64,000 nt of DNA. It comes from Hirudinaria manillensis. Lineage: Eukaryota; Annelida; Clitellata; Hirudinida; Hirudinidae. The stretch is taken from NCBI GenBank assembly GCA_034509925.1, contig CM067528.1:7686501-7750500 (forward strand), written 5' to 3'. Shown one piece after another: positions 45,001 through 56,856 of the stretch. The position numbers and the translations under genes were made by a program. Numbering within the stretch: position 1 is the stretch's first letter; each line of letters opens with the position of its first letter. Below the pieces are notes generated by a model. It saw only the letters and a list, made by a program, of their open reading frames with translations, searched no databases and was not told where the DNA came from.

Positions 45001-45924
45001 ATTCAGTTATATTCATTGGGTAATTAAATTATTCATGAGTCGTGGTAACACAATGTTGTTCTTCACAGGTGATAAAAGGCATTCAACATCTGAAATTTCT
45101 CACAGTTCTTTCCTTGCACTGCCAATCAATTACCTCTCAATTATTGGAGGAATTGATAAAGACCACAAGATCGGGTCAAGCGTTTTATCCGCACCTGTGC
45201 CGTTTGGGAATCCTCATGGTCAGCAAAGAGAATCCATTTCACTCCATTGCTCTAACAACGTGGAAACAGTTCTCTTCCAGAACACCAAAGATATTAGTTG
45301 ATATTTCTATTGGAAATACAATAAAACATGAACATCTATCATTTCTGACCATGGTTAACCTGCATTCACTAACTTTTGCCCAATACGCACGCTATTATCC
45401 AAGCCTTCTCTCCACATTCGATACCTCAGAACTGACATCGTTTATTGATTACAGCCAGGGTTGCAGTGTGATAAGTGATCTTATTTATTTCATATCCTCA
45501 TGCCCGAAACTTGAACGACTAGTTTATAACGGTAACATCCTGGCACCTGCTGTAATACAACTGGCTCAGTTGAAAAACAGGAAATGGAGGGAATTCAAAG
45601 TAAGTTCACATCAGGAATGTTATTCGTCATAATGTATAATGTAACTGATTAAATTATTTTAATCAGATAAACCTAGACAATGTGATGCTTGAACATGATT
45701 TGCCTGAAGGAGTTGACCTGAGTGAAGATGATGTTGTAGTCAAGAATAATAAAACAGGCGAAGTTGTGCAAGTGGATTTGTTCCTTCGACCTGAAAAGGG
45801 ATTTTATGCCACTGACGACCAAGAAAGTTTCCGAAGGTCACAACTGGAGGAAATGGAAAATGAAGTTCAGAGGTGCCTTAGCTGCCATTGGCAACCAATC
45901 AGGAAGACAAAGATTACATTATGA
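42057..45924 (+). CDS. F-box protein with leucine-rich C-terminal region (FBXO33/FBXO39-like)
   Basis: Three exons: 42057-42689, 45069-45599, 45667-45924, all phase 0, 473 residues. The F-box is at residues 3-45: LPEAIWVEIMSYLSLSERCK then VWKNC. The rest has irregular leucine-rich segments (LKVLNLDSWF, LTVLSLHCQSI, LHSLTFAQYA, LERLVYNGN). It ends with an acidic stretch and a final RCLSCHWQPI, which resembles the closing helix plus W-x-P of FBXO33/39-type proteins. F-box proteins are the substrate-receptor subunits of SCF ubiquitin ligases, binding SKP1 through the F-box; the substrate is unknown. The 2.4 kb first intron is unusually long for this window because it houses a Tc1 relic. Exact orthology is uncertain. 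Confidence 0.82.
43340..44283 (+). pseudogene. Tc1-like transposase relic in F-box intron 1
   Basis: Blocks in order on the plus strand: an N-terminal RPEEHKRGQVMGLKK-like start of the DNA-binding region, a WAKDAAYYGDE.. RPEIFSDKIG block (first acidic region), GSSLMFWGGFSACGQTELAF, then FAFQQDNAS, and a C-terminal VVELKEAIIESWKSLPKE .. ASMKSRIEIIENN. This covers most of a Tc1 transposase with many stops and frame changes. It is an old insertion tolerated in the intron, in the sense orientation. Confidence 0.8.
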
Positions 45925-46974
45925 TTTAAAATGTAAATTAATATTAATAATAAGGAACAAATTTGGTGAATTACCACTGAAACACTGAATTACTTTCTTG
46001 ACTTTGCATCCTTATCTGCACTTAAATTAGTTGTAATAATTTTTTAAGTCTGGGCAATGCATCGCAAATTACATTCTTGATGTCATTCATAAATAGATTA
46101 ATTTCTAAATATGTTTTTGTGAAAATACACATTAAACACTAGATTTAAAGATTAAATCTGCCAACCATCCCTGGGCACCCAAAAAGCTGAAGTTATATGC
46201 CAAGGGTATCAAAAAAAAAGGAGCCCACAGAGAATTGATTCCCTTCCTTTTTTGATACGTTCCTTTTGATATGTTTCTATCGGCATGGGTATGTAATTAG
46301 GTTGTAAAGCCCCTTCCCCATTGATTTTAACATAATTTCTTAAGTATTGAGCCACTTTAACACAGCTATTGAACACACTATGATAGTGGGAGATCTCAAA
46401 TTTCACGCGAAGGTGGATCTCCCACGAAGCTCCAAAAGATTCTCTCGGAAAACCAACTTATAACAAGTGGACGTTTAATTCCATAAGGAGACAATATGCC
46501 ATTACTTAAACAAAATTGGAAAATTTAAATGTGAGAGAAGTTTGAAGTTCCTGCATCTCGAAGAAAGTCACAGAAAAATATGCATTGAATGTATTAAGAA
46601 TATGGTTGACTTCAAATTAGGCTGGGGCCAAATAATATTCTGACAAGAAAAAAATTTATCTGGATGGACTTGATGGTTGCCAATATTATGTAACCAAAAG
46701 ATTCAAAAATCAGAGGATTCAAAGGTAAATACTGATGCTCTGGGTGGACAGTGGACACAAATATTTATTTTAAACTAGTGCTTAATCTTAATCCAGACAC
46801 TAACCACCCTTTTATATGTCAATCATTTAGAAAACATGACTTGTTAATGTTGAATTTCTTCTTCAACTGACTTCATAACTTAATTGTCCCTAATTACAAA
46901 GCAATGTTTTTGAGAATCACAAATATTCAGATAAATCTTTCTTAATTAGATGCCACAATTATCTGCCAGTGCCA
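45925..46974. other. Intergenic with Tc1 relic
   Basis: Convergent 3' flanks of the F-box gene and REPS1. The only recognisable content is the Tc1 relic annotated at 46215-46760. Confidence 0.5.
46215..46760 (+). pseudogene. Tc1-like transposase relic, N-terminal half
   Basis: In shifting plus-strand frames: a RELIPF..-like start, KRFSRKTN typical of the region after the helix-turn-helix, and SDKKKIYLDGLDGCQYYV near 46645-46695, equivalent to FSDEKKFNLDGPDG. Glu of SDEK is replaced by Lys. The C-terminal half is absent. It is similar in type to the relic at 43.3 kb. Confidence 0.7.
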
Positions 46975-49900
46975 TCATCCTTGAAGATGTTCCATTTGAA
47001 TTTCCAATGCAATTCTCTGCTCCATCACTTCTTGGAGCTCCTGATTCAGTTCACTGTTGACTCTCATGAGGACCAAATTCCTTTCCTTCTGAAGTCTGAT
47101 TGAAGCTTGCAGATCCCTTCGATCCAAGCTATCATGCCTGCATAAATTATTTTATAAATCATTTATAATAAGTTACCTCCAAACCCGGTCAATGTGGCTG
47201 ACATTCACACCAAAGCAAAACTATCATTTGGTCTCAACAAAACAACTTAACTATTAAATTGCAATGTGTTCTTCCAAATTGACAAAGTGATTTAATAATT
47301 CATAATCTATTTAAATGCCAGTTCAATATCTTATGAAGCTGACTTAAGAGCCCCTACTTTGTAATGGCTTTCTTTCTTGAACTTGAGAGCCTCTTGACGT
47401 CCTCTGGGGAACTAAGAGTTCTCTGTTGAGATTTTCAGGGTTTTATATCATTCATATAAAATTTATTTATTTATCTTTAACATTTTATCTGCAACTTTAA
47501 CTTGTGAACTCATCATGAACAAGCCACCAGGAGCATAACTTATCTCATCAGTCATGCAGGTTAGCTAATGGGATATTTAAATAACGGCTTATATAATCTT
47601 TCTAGAGTGATCCAATTCTAGAGTGAGCTCCTAGTAGAGATCTCAGAAATTGACAAAGTCTTTAAAGGCCTAAATTTGTCCTTTTTTAATATCATTAAGT
47701 CACTTTCCTTTAATAATATTAACTATCGGTACTTTTATCTCGTAAACGTGTTGTGGACAACTGGTAAAAAGCAACAACGGAGATATAGTTTTTATTTACC
47801 AACCTCCTTGGATGAGGGCCTTGGGGGAACAGCAGGTGGGAATTTCCCTTGGGTCTGATTCACATCAGGATCTTCAAGTTTAAAACATTTCATTGCAATT
47901 AATTAACGTATGCCTTGGTCTTCGATCAACTTATACATTGACTTAAATTTATTATCATTTGTTGCAGCAACATTTCAACAAATGACAACCTATCAACTCA
48001 GAGGGAACTATTATCATTATTGTTATCATCATCATCATCATCATTATTACTTTGTCATTCTGTTACAAATGATTCAATTTAGTTATTGTCTATGAAAAAT
48101 TGAAAGCAACCTGCACCATCTGGTGAAAGACTAATGAGTTGGTTGTCCAGGGAGGAGTTTCGCGAGTGGCCGACTCGGGGTGGGGGAGGCGGCGGCACGT
48201 CCGACCTCTCGGTCGTCATGACGACCCCGGCCAGAGAGGATGACGACGACGACGATGGAGGAGGGAGGATCAGTTTCTTGTGTGCTTGTGATCTTGTGAT
48301 TGGATCTTGAGGCAAAGTTTGTACTGCACGAAAGTGAATCAATCATTAATTCCTAGAAAACACTCACTTGATTCAACATATTCAGGTGAAATTACTTGCA
48401 TCAAATTAATGAAAAAATAAAATCTTAAAAAGATCTTTTTTAGAAAGGTTATCACCAGTTGGTTTTATTGGAGTGGGTCGTGGCCTGCCCTGCAGCATGG
48501 CGTGCAGGACGGTAGGAGTGGCAGAGGTCTCGTGCTCGGTGTCAAGGTCGATGAGAAGATCTTGTTTGTTCTCCTTTTTGATCATTGATGATGTCATTAT
48601 GTCATGTGATTCCTCTGTTCAACAGATCAATAATTAATTTGCTTGAGGAATTACCTTTACTGAAATTTATTATTAACTAGTGGTGCCCAGCCATACGTTG
48701 CTGTGGCTCAATCTGATTATTAATTTTATAAGAAAGAAATTTTCTAATATGTTTATTTTTACAATTTCACAAATTTGCATGAGGGTTACGATAGTTTGAG
48801 CTTTTTAATGTATCGCTAAAGTTTATTTACATAGATTAGGCCGTGACGTCGTCGTGGCAAGATGGCCAGATTTGCGAAAAAAGCGTATTTTTACATGTAG
48901 TTGTGGCACATATATGAAACCTATATACAAACACTCCCCTGATCGAGTACTATGTTGTGTCAAAATTTCAAAGCAATTGGTTAAGTACTTTCAGAGAACA
49001 TTTGCATGTTACAAACACACATTGCATTTTTATTTATATAGACTAGACAGGCGCTTTAACTGACTAATGTCTCGCTAAAGTTTATTTATCATTAGGCAGT
49101 GATGTTATCGTGGCAAGATGGCAGGATTTTCGAAAAAAGTATATTTTTACATATGATATAGTTGTGGCATATATAAGACATATAAAATATAAAACACTCC
49201 TCTAATCGAGCACTATGTTGTGTCAAAATTTCAATGCAATTGGTTAAGTAATTTCAGAGAACATTTACATGATACAAACACACATTGCATTTTTATTTAT
49301 ATAGAAGAGAAAAAAATGAGAAAGGAAGACTTATCTTGAATGCTATATAACATTCTGAATGAAGAAAAATATAAAATTATAAACTTTAAAAGTACAAAAA
49401 AACCTGAAAAGCTGGCAACATCTGAATCCACAACGAAGGGAGTGTCATCAGGAGACATCTTCACAGCAACTGGTTGAACAATCTTGGAATCCTGGTTAAC
49501 ATTGAACGTTGACATCCAAAAATTTTATTGATTGGTTGATTGAAAAATTAGTTGTAGAATTTCATAGACCTTAATATAAAAAAGATGATCTAAAATCTTT
49601 TTATAATATAATGACTTTAAATACAATAATAATTTGTAAAATTGAGTAAAAAATTAAATTCTATAAATTATGGAGCATCATTCAAAGTATTATAGATAAT
49701 AACAATAACAATAATGTGATATTGAAATAATTAATATTATATTTGTATATTAATTATAATATCCATATTTTAATCTTTCATCAACTGTTAACATGATGCC
49801 AATCAGTGGCAAGCACATTGAGTTCAAAATAAATTACAATTCCTTTTGACATATTAATAATCATATCAATAATAATAATAATAATAATCATCATCATCAT

Positions 49901-51052
49901 CACTATCAAAATGACCTCACATACAAAATGACTGATGAAATGAGAAAGAAGTGAAGTGTTGGAAAATTCGAGAGCACGTAAATCCTCACCGGATCAAATG
50001 TCACCGGTTGGAACTCAAAGTTAACTGGAGTCGGTTTGTTTCCAGGAGAGGAAACAGAGCTTGATGTTGGGGACTCCACGGGGGCAGAGTATCCCGAATT
50101 CCAAACCTGCAGTAGTTTAAACAGTATAAAAAGTTCAAGTTGAGAATATTCTAAGCATAAACATAGGCCAAACTAATGATTAATTAAACTAATTATAAAA
50201 ATACATTTTGCGCTTAGAATTATTAGACTCTCTACTAAACAATCCCACAATTTCCTGAGAAAAGATTGATCATAACCTGGCTAGAAAGTGATGAGGATGG
50301 TGATGATGATGACTTTTTGTATCCAGCAATGCCTGCTCTGCCTTCAATTCCATAAGTGTCATCTAAATATTTTCAAATTATTTTACATATTAGTTAATAA
50401 CCACGTAAAAATATTGCCCACCAAAATGCAATCATTTTCATTATTTAAGCAAACATGGCAATAAGGTGCTCTGATTATTATGTAGCAAGTAATAGTTAAG
50501 GAAATATGTGACTTTTTTTGGTTTGCATTTATACAAATTCGTAATAAGGTTTCAGTATTCAGTAAATCAGTAAACAATGAACATTATATATTATATATCC
50601 TATATTATTTTATTTCAAACTGATAAGTTACACAATAATAATAATAATTTATGCATATCAAGCATGCACGCTTAGACATCTAACCTCCCTGACCGTTGTG
50701 GACAGACTCGGAATAGGGAAAAGTTTGGAGTTGATTCATGAGGGAAGGAGGTAATTGGTCTGGTAGTTCAACATCATTTCTCCTCAGAACCACCAGGTGC
50801 ATAGCAGTGCAAAACTCTGCCAGAGTCAGGACTCCATCTCTGTTCACATCAGACAATTGCCTGACAAATTAACAAGCATTAAAAATCTTTTTGGGAGTTA
50901 ATTCATTTTCATGATTCAAGGAAGTAATGGAAGCAATAAGTACAAGTCACCAAAGAAAATAACGATGATGATGATGATGATGATAATAATAAAGAAATTT
51001 AAAGTACAAGAAATTTAAGTACAACTCATCAAAGAAAATAACGATGATGATG

Positions 51053-51105
<53 letters not shown>

Positions 51106-54100
51106 GAAATTTAAACAGCTTGATGCATTTCATTATAGCTAAATACTAAAATGAAGGTCATGCTCTAAGGAAGGTTTAAGAATGGAGATAAAAAAATTAA
51201 TGCATTTAAATGCATTAATTTAAACTTGAATTTTAAATTGACAAACATGCAAATTAGCTGATGCAAACAGCACGATTAAAGCATCATTTCACATGCTTCC
51301 ACAAATGCTTACCATATTTTGGAAAGTTCTTTGACTGGAAGTTTGGATTTTTCAAAAAATTCTTTAGCAGTTGCACCTGCATGTGTTTGAACATTTATTG
51401 TTATAAATCAATATAAATTTATTGTGTATATATATATATTTATATACACCATATACATATACACAAACACATATAGCTCAGGTATGCATAAAAGTTGTTC
51501 AAAAACAAATATATTAATAATTGAAGCATGTTCCTCTCTCATTCCTAATCACAACAAAATCAAGTTCAATCAAAAATGAAATAAAAACCCCAGAAAGTTT
51601 ACAAGAATTAAAAATGAAAATAATAATTAGAATGAATAACAACAAATAATGGCAGAAATAAAGGTATAAAGACAGAAGTTACCAGAAATGGTTCCTTTCA
51701 GATCATCCTGCATGGTCTTGAACTGATTTATGTAATATTCCCTCTGCTCATCTGTCATGCACCAAACGTCATCCTCTGAGCAGATTGAAGCTGAATCAGC
51801 AGACAGTCCCTCAGAAGGGAAATTTGCCCAGTCCTTCTGTTGCTCTAAATTTGTTTAAAAAAAATGAATTAATTGTGAAAGTTCACCAGCAAATTATAAT
51901 CAATAGTTTTAGAATTGAAATAATAAAAGCTATTTATCATTTAATGCATAAATATTTTTAAGTAATGCAAACAACAAACCCATCTGAATTTGTTGCTGTT
52001 GATTCTGTTGCAATTGTTGTTGTTGCTGGAAGTGATGATGATGATGAAGAGGATCCTCCTCAAAGGAAGCCCAGCCCTTCTCCGGCCTGAGGTCCACGAA
52101 GGCGCTCTCGTTCCTGGGGCGCATTCCGATGTTGTTGACGGTGTGCAGCGGAGGCTGGACCACCACGGGTGCGGACCTTTTCCTCGCCGTTCCCGGGGAG
52201 ACGAACTTGGAGGCATTGGAGGGCAGGGGAGGGCAAGAGGGCAAATACATTGAGGAGGTTGTGGTCACATTCTGTGGTGAAACAATGTTGCTTCGTGGGA
52301 CTAATGTCTTGAATTTGTAAGTACAGTTGCTAGATTTAGTCATAAATTTACAATTTACTGCGCAATTAAGCAAAAGTTCAACTTGTTAAAAAATTCCTCA
52401 AAAGTTAGTCAAGACGAATGCAATTTTTATAAGGAGTTGTAATGGATTAATTGGTGCAGTTCTATAACCAGAAGTTTATCACCAGAAGTTATGAAATAGA
52501 AGTTGTTTAAATGATAAAAACTGTTGATGTTCTTGTATAATTAAGCAAATAAAGTTTATATTTACAATTAAAAGTACAAAAAGGAACAACAATAAAAAAT
52601 AAAACTTTTTTAAGAAAGTCAAGAAGTGTCACTTTGAAATTACTTCTGATGTAATGAACCTTTGAAATTGGTTGATTGCCTAAATGCACTTCACAATCTA
52701 ATTATTAGCTATCCCGTCTAATTAAAATTACGAGAAACAATACACTGATAAGCCATTTAAAATTAAAATTTAATTAACACAAGAAAAATAATTAATAAAC
52801 CATTTAATGCCATTAAGTAATAACTTAGCTATGATCAAGCAACTTAAATTTAAAGTATTAATGCAAATGTTTGACCAAAACCATATGAAAAGGTTTCAAT
52901 CAATTTGTAACAACTTTTAGTTCAATAATTAAGTCAAGTAGTTTATCAACAGACTTTCCAAGTGTTCAAAACCTCCCAACGATGAATAATCAAATTACTT
53001 TGTTACTTTCTTTGATATTTAATCTTGAAAATGCAAGGTTCCAAAGAAATGAAACATTCTTAACATTCCCAATTGAATATTAACAAATAAAATGACAATT
53101 ATTTTGTCACAAATTTACATCTTTGTTTGCATCTTAACTCTTTAACATTTCATTCAGTGTAAACACAAACTGGATTTTATTTATTTATTCATTTATTTAT
53201 TTATTTATTTATTCATTCATTTATTTATTTATTTCAAAAGAGATTAGAGGACTCTGCTTGTCAAACAAACAGTGAGAAGCAAAATTTGGAAAGTTGTGGG
53301 AAAGGAGAATAAAAATTCTCAGACTCCATGTACATGTACATAAACACATCTCAATATAAGGGAACATCCAATGACTCCAAGGAATGTGAGCTGTGACCAA
53401 TTAATCATGCATGCTGGAATTGAATCTCAAGTTTAAATCAACTTAGAAAGAGTTGATTAATTAAAGTTTATTTGAACCACCACAAGTAAGCATCAAGCCA
53501 ATTTGGCATCCAAAGTAAGTGTGGACTTGTGGAAAAGCAGTGATGTATCATTGTACTTTGTAATAATCCATATCTACACATATATGAAATATATATGTAT
53601 ACAATTAGAATAACATAAAGTATTATTATTATTATTATTTATTATATATATTTCTATTATATTAATATATTAATTAATATATATAATAGCACAATCATAT
53701 TTGCCAAACCTGAGGGAAGAGAGATGCTTCATTCGGACAAGCAAGAGACATGGACCTTGAGGAGGATTGGACTGGAGTTCTTGGCCCCCTGCAATGATGC
53801 AACATTTTTATATTGTCACAATAATAATAACTGCTTACATGTAGTACATGTATCATATGGTTTAACCATTATTAAAATATTGTAATTACCAATTTTATTA
53901 ATAATATCAATTAGTTGGAAACTCTAGAATTTAAATTCAAAGTCACTTTGATTTAATTAAATTCTTTGACATGTCAATTAAGTTTTATGAATAATTAATG
54001 AGACACAATCTTAATATTTAAACAAGTGAAAACACTATCTTTGTGCAGAGTTATCAAGTAATTGTAACCAATAGGAATAACTTATTCAAATTATTTAGCA

Positions 54101-55291
54101 GAATGATTAACACAGGACAACAACTCACACATCTTGATAAGCTTCCTGTGAAATCTGTTGTTTGAGTTGCTGGTTATGGAACTGCACTTGTTGTTTAAGA
54201 TGGAGTTGGTGGAGATGTTGTTGGATCTGAAGTTGTTGTTGTTGCTGTTGTTGCATTTGTTGATGTGAATACAATGTTGCCTGATTCTGCCCCCTCCACG
54301 GTTCTAACCAGAAGATTGAAATTAAAAGACGAAATCAGGACTCGCATTATATATTTGAAATTTAGAAATGACACAATCAAAACATTTCCTAACATCAAGA
54401 ATTTATGTCATAATCATTGATGACTGCTGCACTAATTACTTTTGATTAAAAATTACTAGTAACAATTTAAAGATGTGTCAATGATGATCTTGACTATGAT
54501 AATCATTGATAACAATGTGTTACTCTAACCTGACTGAGGCATAAATCTTGGCAGAGGCAATTCAATGCCTAAAATTTTGAGGTTTAAAGTTGTAATGGAG
54601 ATTAGCCAAAAATATTTCTTATCATATTTTCCCCATAAAAATTTGTTTTTCCTTATTTTGGAAAAATAAACCAAATATTATCTTAAACAACATATATTTG
54701 TTGTCTTGCACTTATTTATTCAATTTTCATAGCATATATTGTGTGATCTGGCCCAAGCCAATAATTAATTAATTATAAAAATTCAGATTGGAATTCTAAA
54801 CTTTTCAAAGAAAATCATTTGCTAAAGTCAAAGTATCAATTAGTCAACCTGAGTAGCACACATCAAGTACGACTGGATATTTGTTTTGTGCAGCGGCAAT
54901 CAACTTGAGAGCAACAAAAAACTGATTCCTGCTCAAATGACCCTGCTTTCCTCCACTCAGTTCCAAAATCTTGATTAATTATTGAATAATACTTTAAAAT
55001 ACATTTTTTGGCAACTGAAAAAAAGATATTCGCCTAAACTGATAGCTAAAAATAAGCTAAATACTAAAATATCGCTGCATTGAGGTAAAGAACATTATAA
55101 AATCACCCTCATTATCACGAAAATATATTGTTCGAAACCTGATGCACCACATCTGTCCCAACACCAGAGGTCAGGAAGAGTTCATAGACTTGATTCATGG
55201 ATAACAAACCACAATTATCTCCATCGAGATAGTTGAACATCTCCCAAAAGCAGCGATGTTCGCTGTCAGAAAGTTTTAGCGATGCATCCAT
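46975..55291 (-). CDS. REPS1: RalBP1-associated Eps domain-containing protein (REPS1-like)
   Basis: Seventeen exons on the minus strand: 55291-55139, 54969-54849, 54568-54530, 54303-54129, 53788-53710, 52307-51980, 51844-51683, 51376-51313, 50860-50685, 50362-50277, 50106-49990, 49491-49404, 48614-48456, 48323-48111, 47871-47804, 47422-47358, 47137-46975; every phase matches, 751 residues (human REPS1 about 796). Order: N-terminal EH-type domain ([32 protein letters not shown]); Gln-rich linker; central EH domain with [36 protein letters not shown] and the EF loop [13 protein letters not shown]; a Pro-rich [17 protein letters not shown] segment suited to SH3 binding; C-terminal coiled coil ([16 protein letters not shown] ..), which in vertebrates binds RalBP1. 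The protein links Ral GTPase signalling to endocytosis. Two very G+C-rich exons (52.1 and 48.2 kb) contrast with A+T-rich introns. Confidence 0.95.
48676..49306. repeat. Interspersed repeat, two tandem units in a REPS1 intron
   Basis: Two units, about 48676-49042 and 49043-49306, share 'ctaaagtttattta', 'gtggcaagatggc', 'ttcgaaaaaagta', 'actatgttgtgtcaaaattt' and the tail 'cacattgcatttttatttat'. The first begins with TGGTGCCCAGCCATACGTTG, a start I associate with invertebrate non-LTR 3' ends. A third, partial copy is at 1-127. No ORF is visible, so this is probably a SINE or a 3'-end fragment of a non-LTR element. Confidence 0.8.
51052..51105. repeat. (ATA)n microsatellite in a REPS1 intron
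   Basis: Near-pure AAT/ATA triplets, with GATGAT triplets before it and a similar ATG-repeat at about 50962-50990. Confidence 0.95.
53157..53237. repeat. (TTTA)n microsatellite in a REPS1 intron
   Basis: About 80 bp of TTTA tetranucleotide repeats with a few TTCA variants. Confidence 0.95.
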
Positions 55292-56856
55292 TTATGAACT
55301 GCAGACAACCACTTGATGCTTGCAGATGTTTGAGTATAATGAATTGTTAAACTCTTGCCGTTCCCGAAATCGCGAAAGAAAAGAGTGGTCTCAAAAACAA
55401 CAGAAGTTCTGCCAAATATTGTAGAAAATCCTCCTTTTTACAAACTCATCCTTTCGGTGGAGAAGAGCCACAACATGAAAACAAAACAAAAATACGGTCA
55501 AGCAATTATATTAGGTCGATGTTCCATTCTAATGGTGCAAATTACATCAACTTTCAGATATTATAAAGTAATTCTTATGTTAAATGAATTTATTTTAAAG
55601 TCATTCTTTTTAAGTTCACATCTTCTTTCAAACAATGTGATGCTTATTTGATCTTTTTTTAAATATTCTAATTTTTAAAAACTTTAACTAAATAATAAGT
55701 AGTATAATTAATAAAAAATATTGTTTAAACCTTCATTTAGTTATTTAATGTTCAGTTTGAATTGCAATGGCAACGTAGTTTTTAATGCTTTAATTTTTGA
55801 ACAAAGCAAAACAAGTTGACCTATCATTGTAGATCAAGAAACTCATATGACTTAAATGTCACTATTGCAGCTTTCATGTGTTTTTTTCTCATACACTAGG
55901 GGCATCACGAAATGATACTTTGTGAGGGACTGTTGCTCGGTTTCTTCTCGCGCAGTCTATTTTAGTTTTTACATATTGCAATAATGTATTTCACAAACAG
56001 ACAGATGCATAGCAGGTTATGGAGGAAAGAAATCAGAACTAATTTGTTAAAACTTTGGCCAAGATTTTGAAATTGTTCAAATTTAGAAATTCGAAGAGAA
56101 GGAATTCCGCATGGAAAAATTGTTCATATTTGATGTATGATTTTTTTTAACTTTTTTCTTATACCGAAATTTAATCACTCGTTTAAAAAAGCAGAGTCGG
56201 AGAGGGAGGACAACTTTCCACCATAATGAATATGTTAGTGAACATGAGTTCATATGTTGTTATGAGTTTTCAAATAAACGTCATTAATCAAGCATCTGAA
56301 GTGACTGTAACCTTTCCCGGCAAACTCGAACAGGCGGAGACAAATGAATATCATTTATTGAATATGATTTTTGCTTTTGGTCCCTGATTTAGTGATGGTT
56401 CGGAATAATTAGATAACTTGATGAAGACATTTTGGAAAGTAAATTAGTGATCGACCAGGGAATCGAATTTTTGATGGATCCCAAGAGAACAGTATGTGAG
56501 ACGTTTTAAAAATGTTTATACTGGTCTCCTAATTCAACCTTATCAATTTTCCTAGTATTTTTAAGTGTTTCCTGTTGTCATTATTTCATAGACTTATTAT
56601 CATTTTGCAGTCGTAGGATATAATTTCATTTAATTTGTGCTTCATTTCTTTCGCGAAAACATTATGCTATATCCATGTTAAATTCAGATAATTATTAATT
56701 TTATCAAAACAATATTTAAAGTTAATATCCATAGTACTTTATTTATCTATAACAATTTACTTATTCTAAAAGAATTCAACATTTCTTCATCATTGTTTAC
56801 ATTCGAAGTGATTTTATTATCGTTACCGCCGGGGCTCGTGGTTTATAAACTAATAG
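55292..56856. promoter_or_regulatory. Divergent intergenic region between REPS1 and NOP9
   Basis: This 1.57 kb holds the promoters of both genes. A 98-codon open frame at 55355-55651 begins in a non-ATG codon and has no family match or splice context; I do not call it. No TATA box or repeat was recognised. Confidence 0.45.

Noticed and set aside
55355-55651. 98-codon plus-strand frame between REPS1 and NOP9
   Set aside because: Non-ATG start, hydrophobic low-complexity end, no family resemblance; probably chance.
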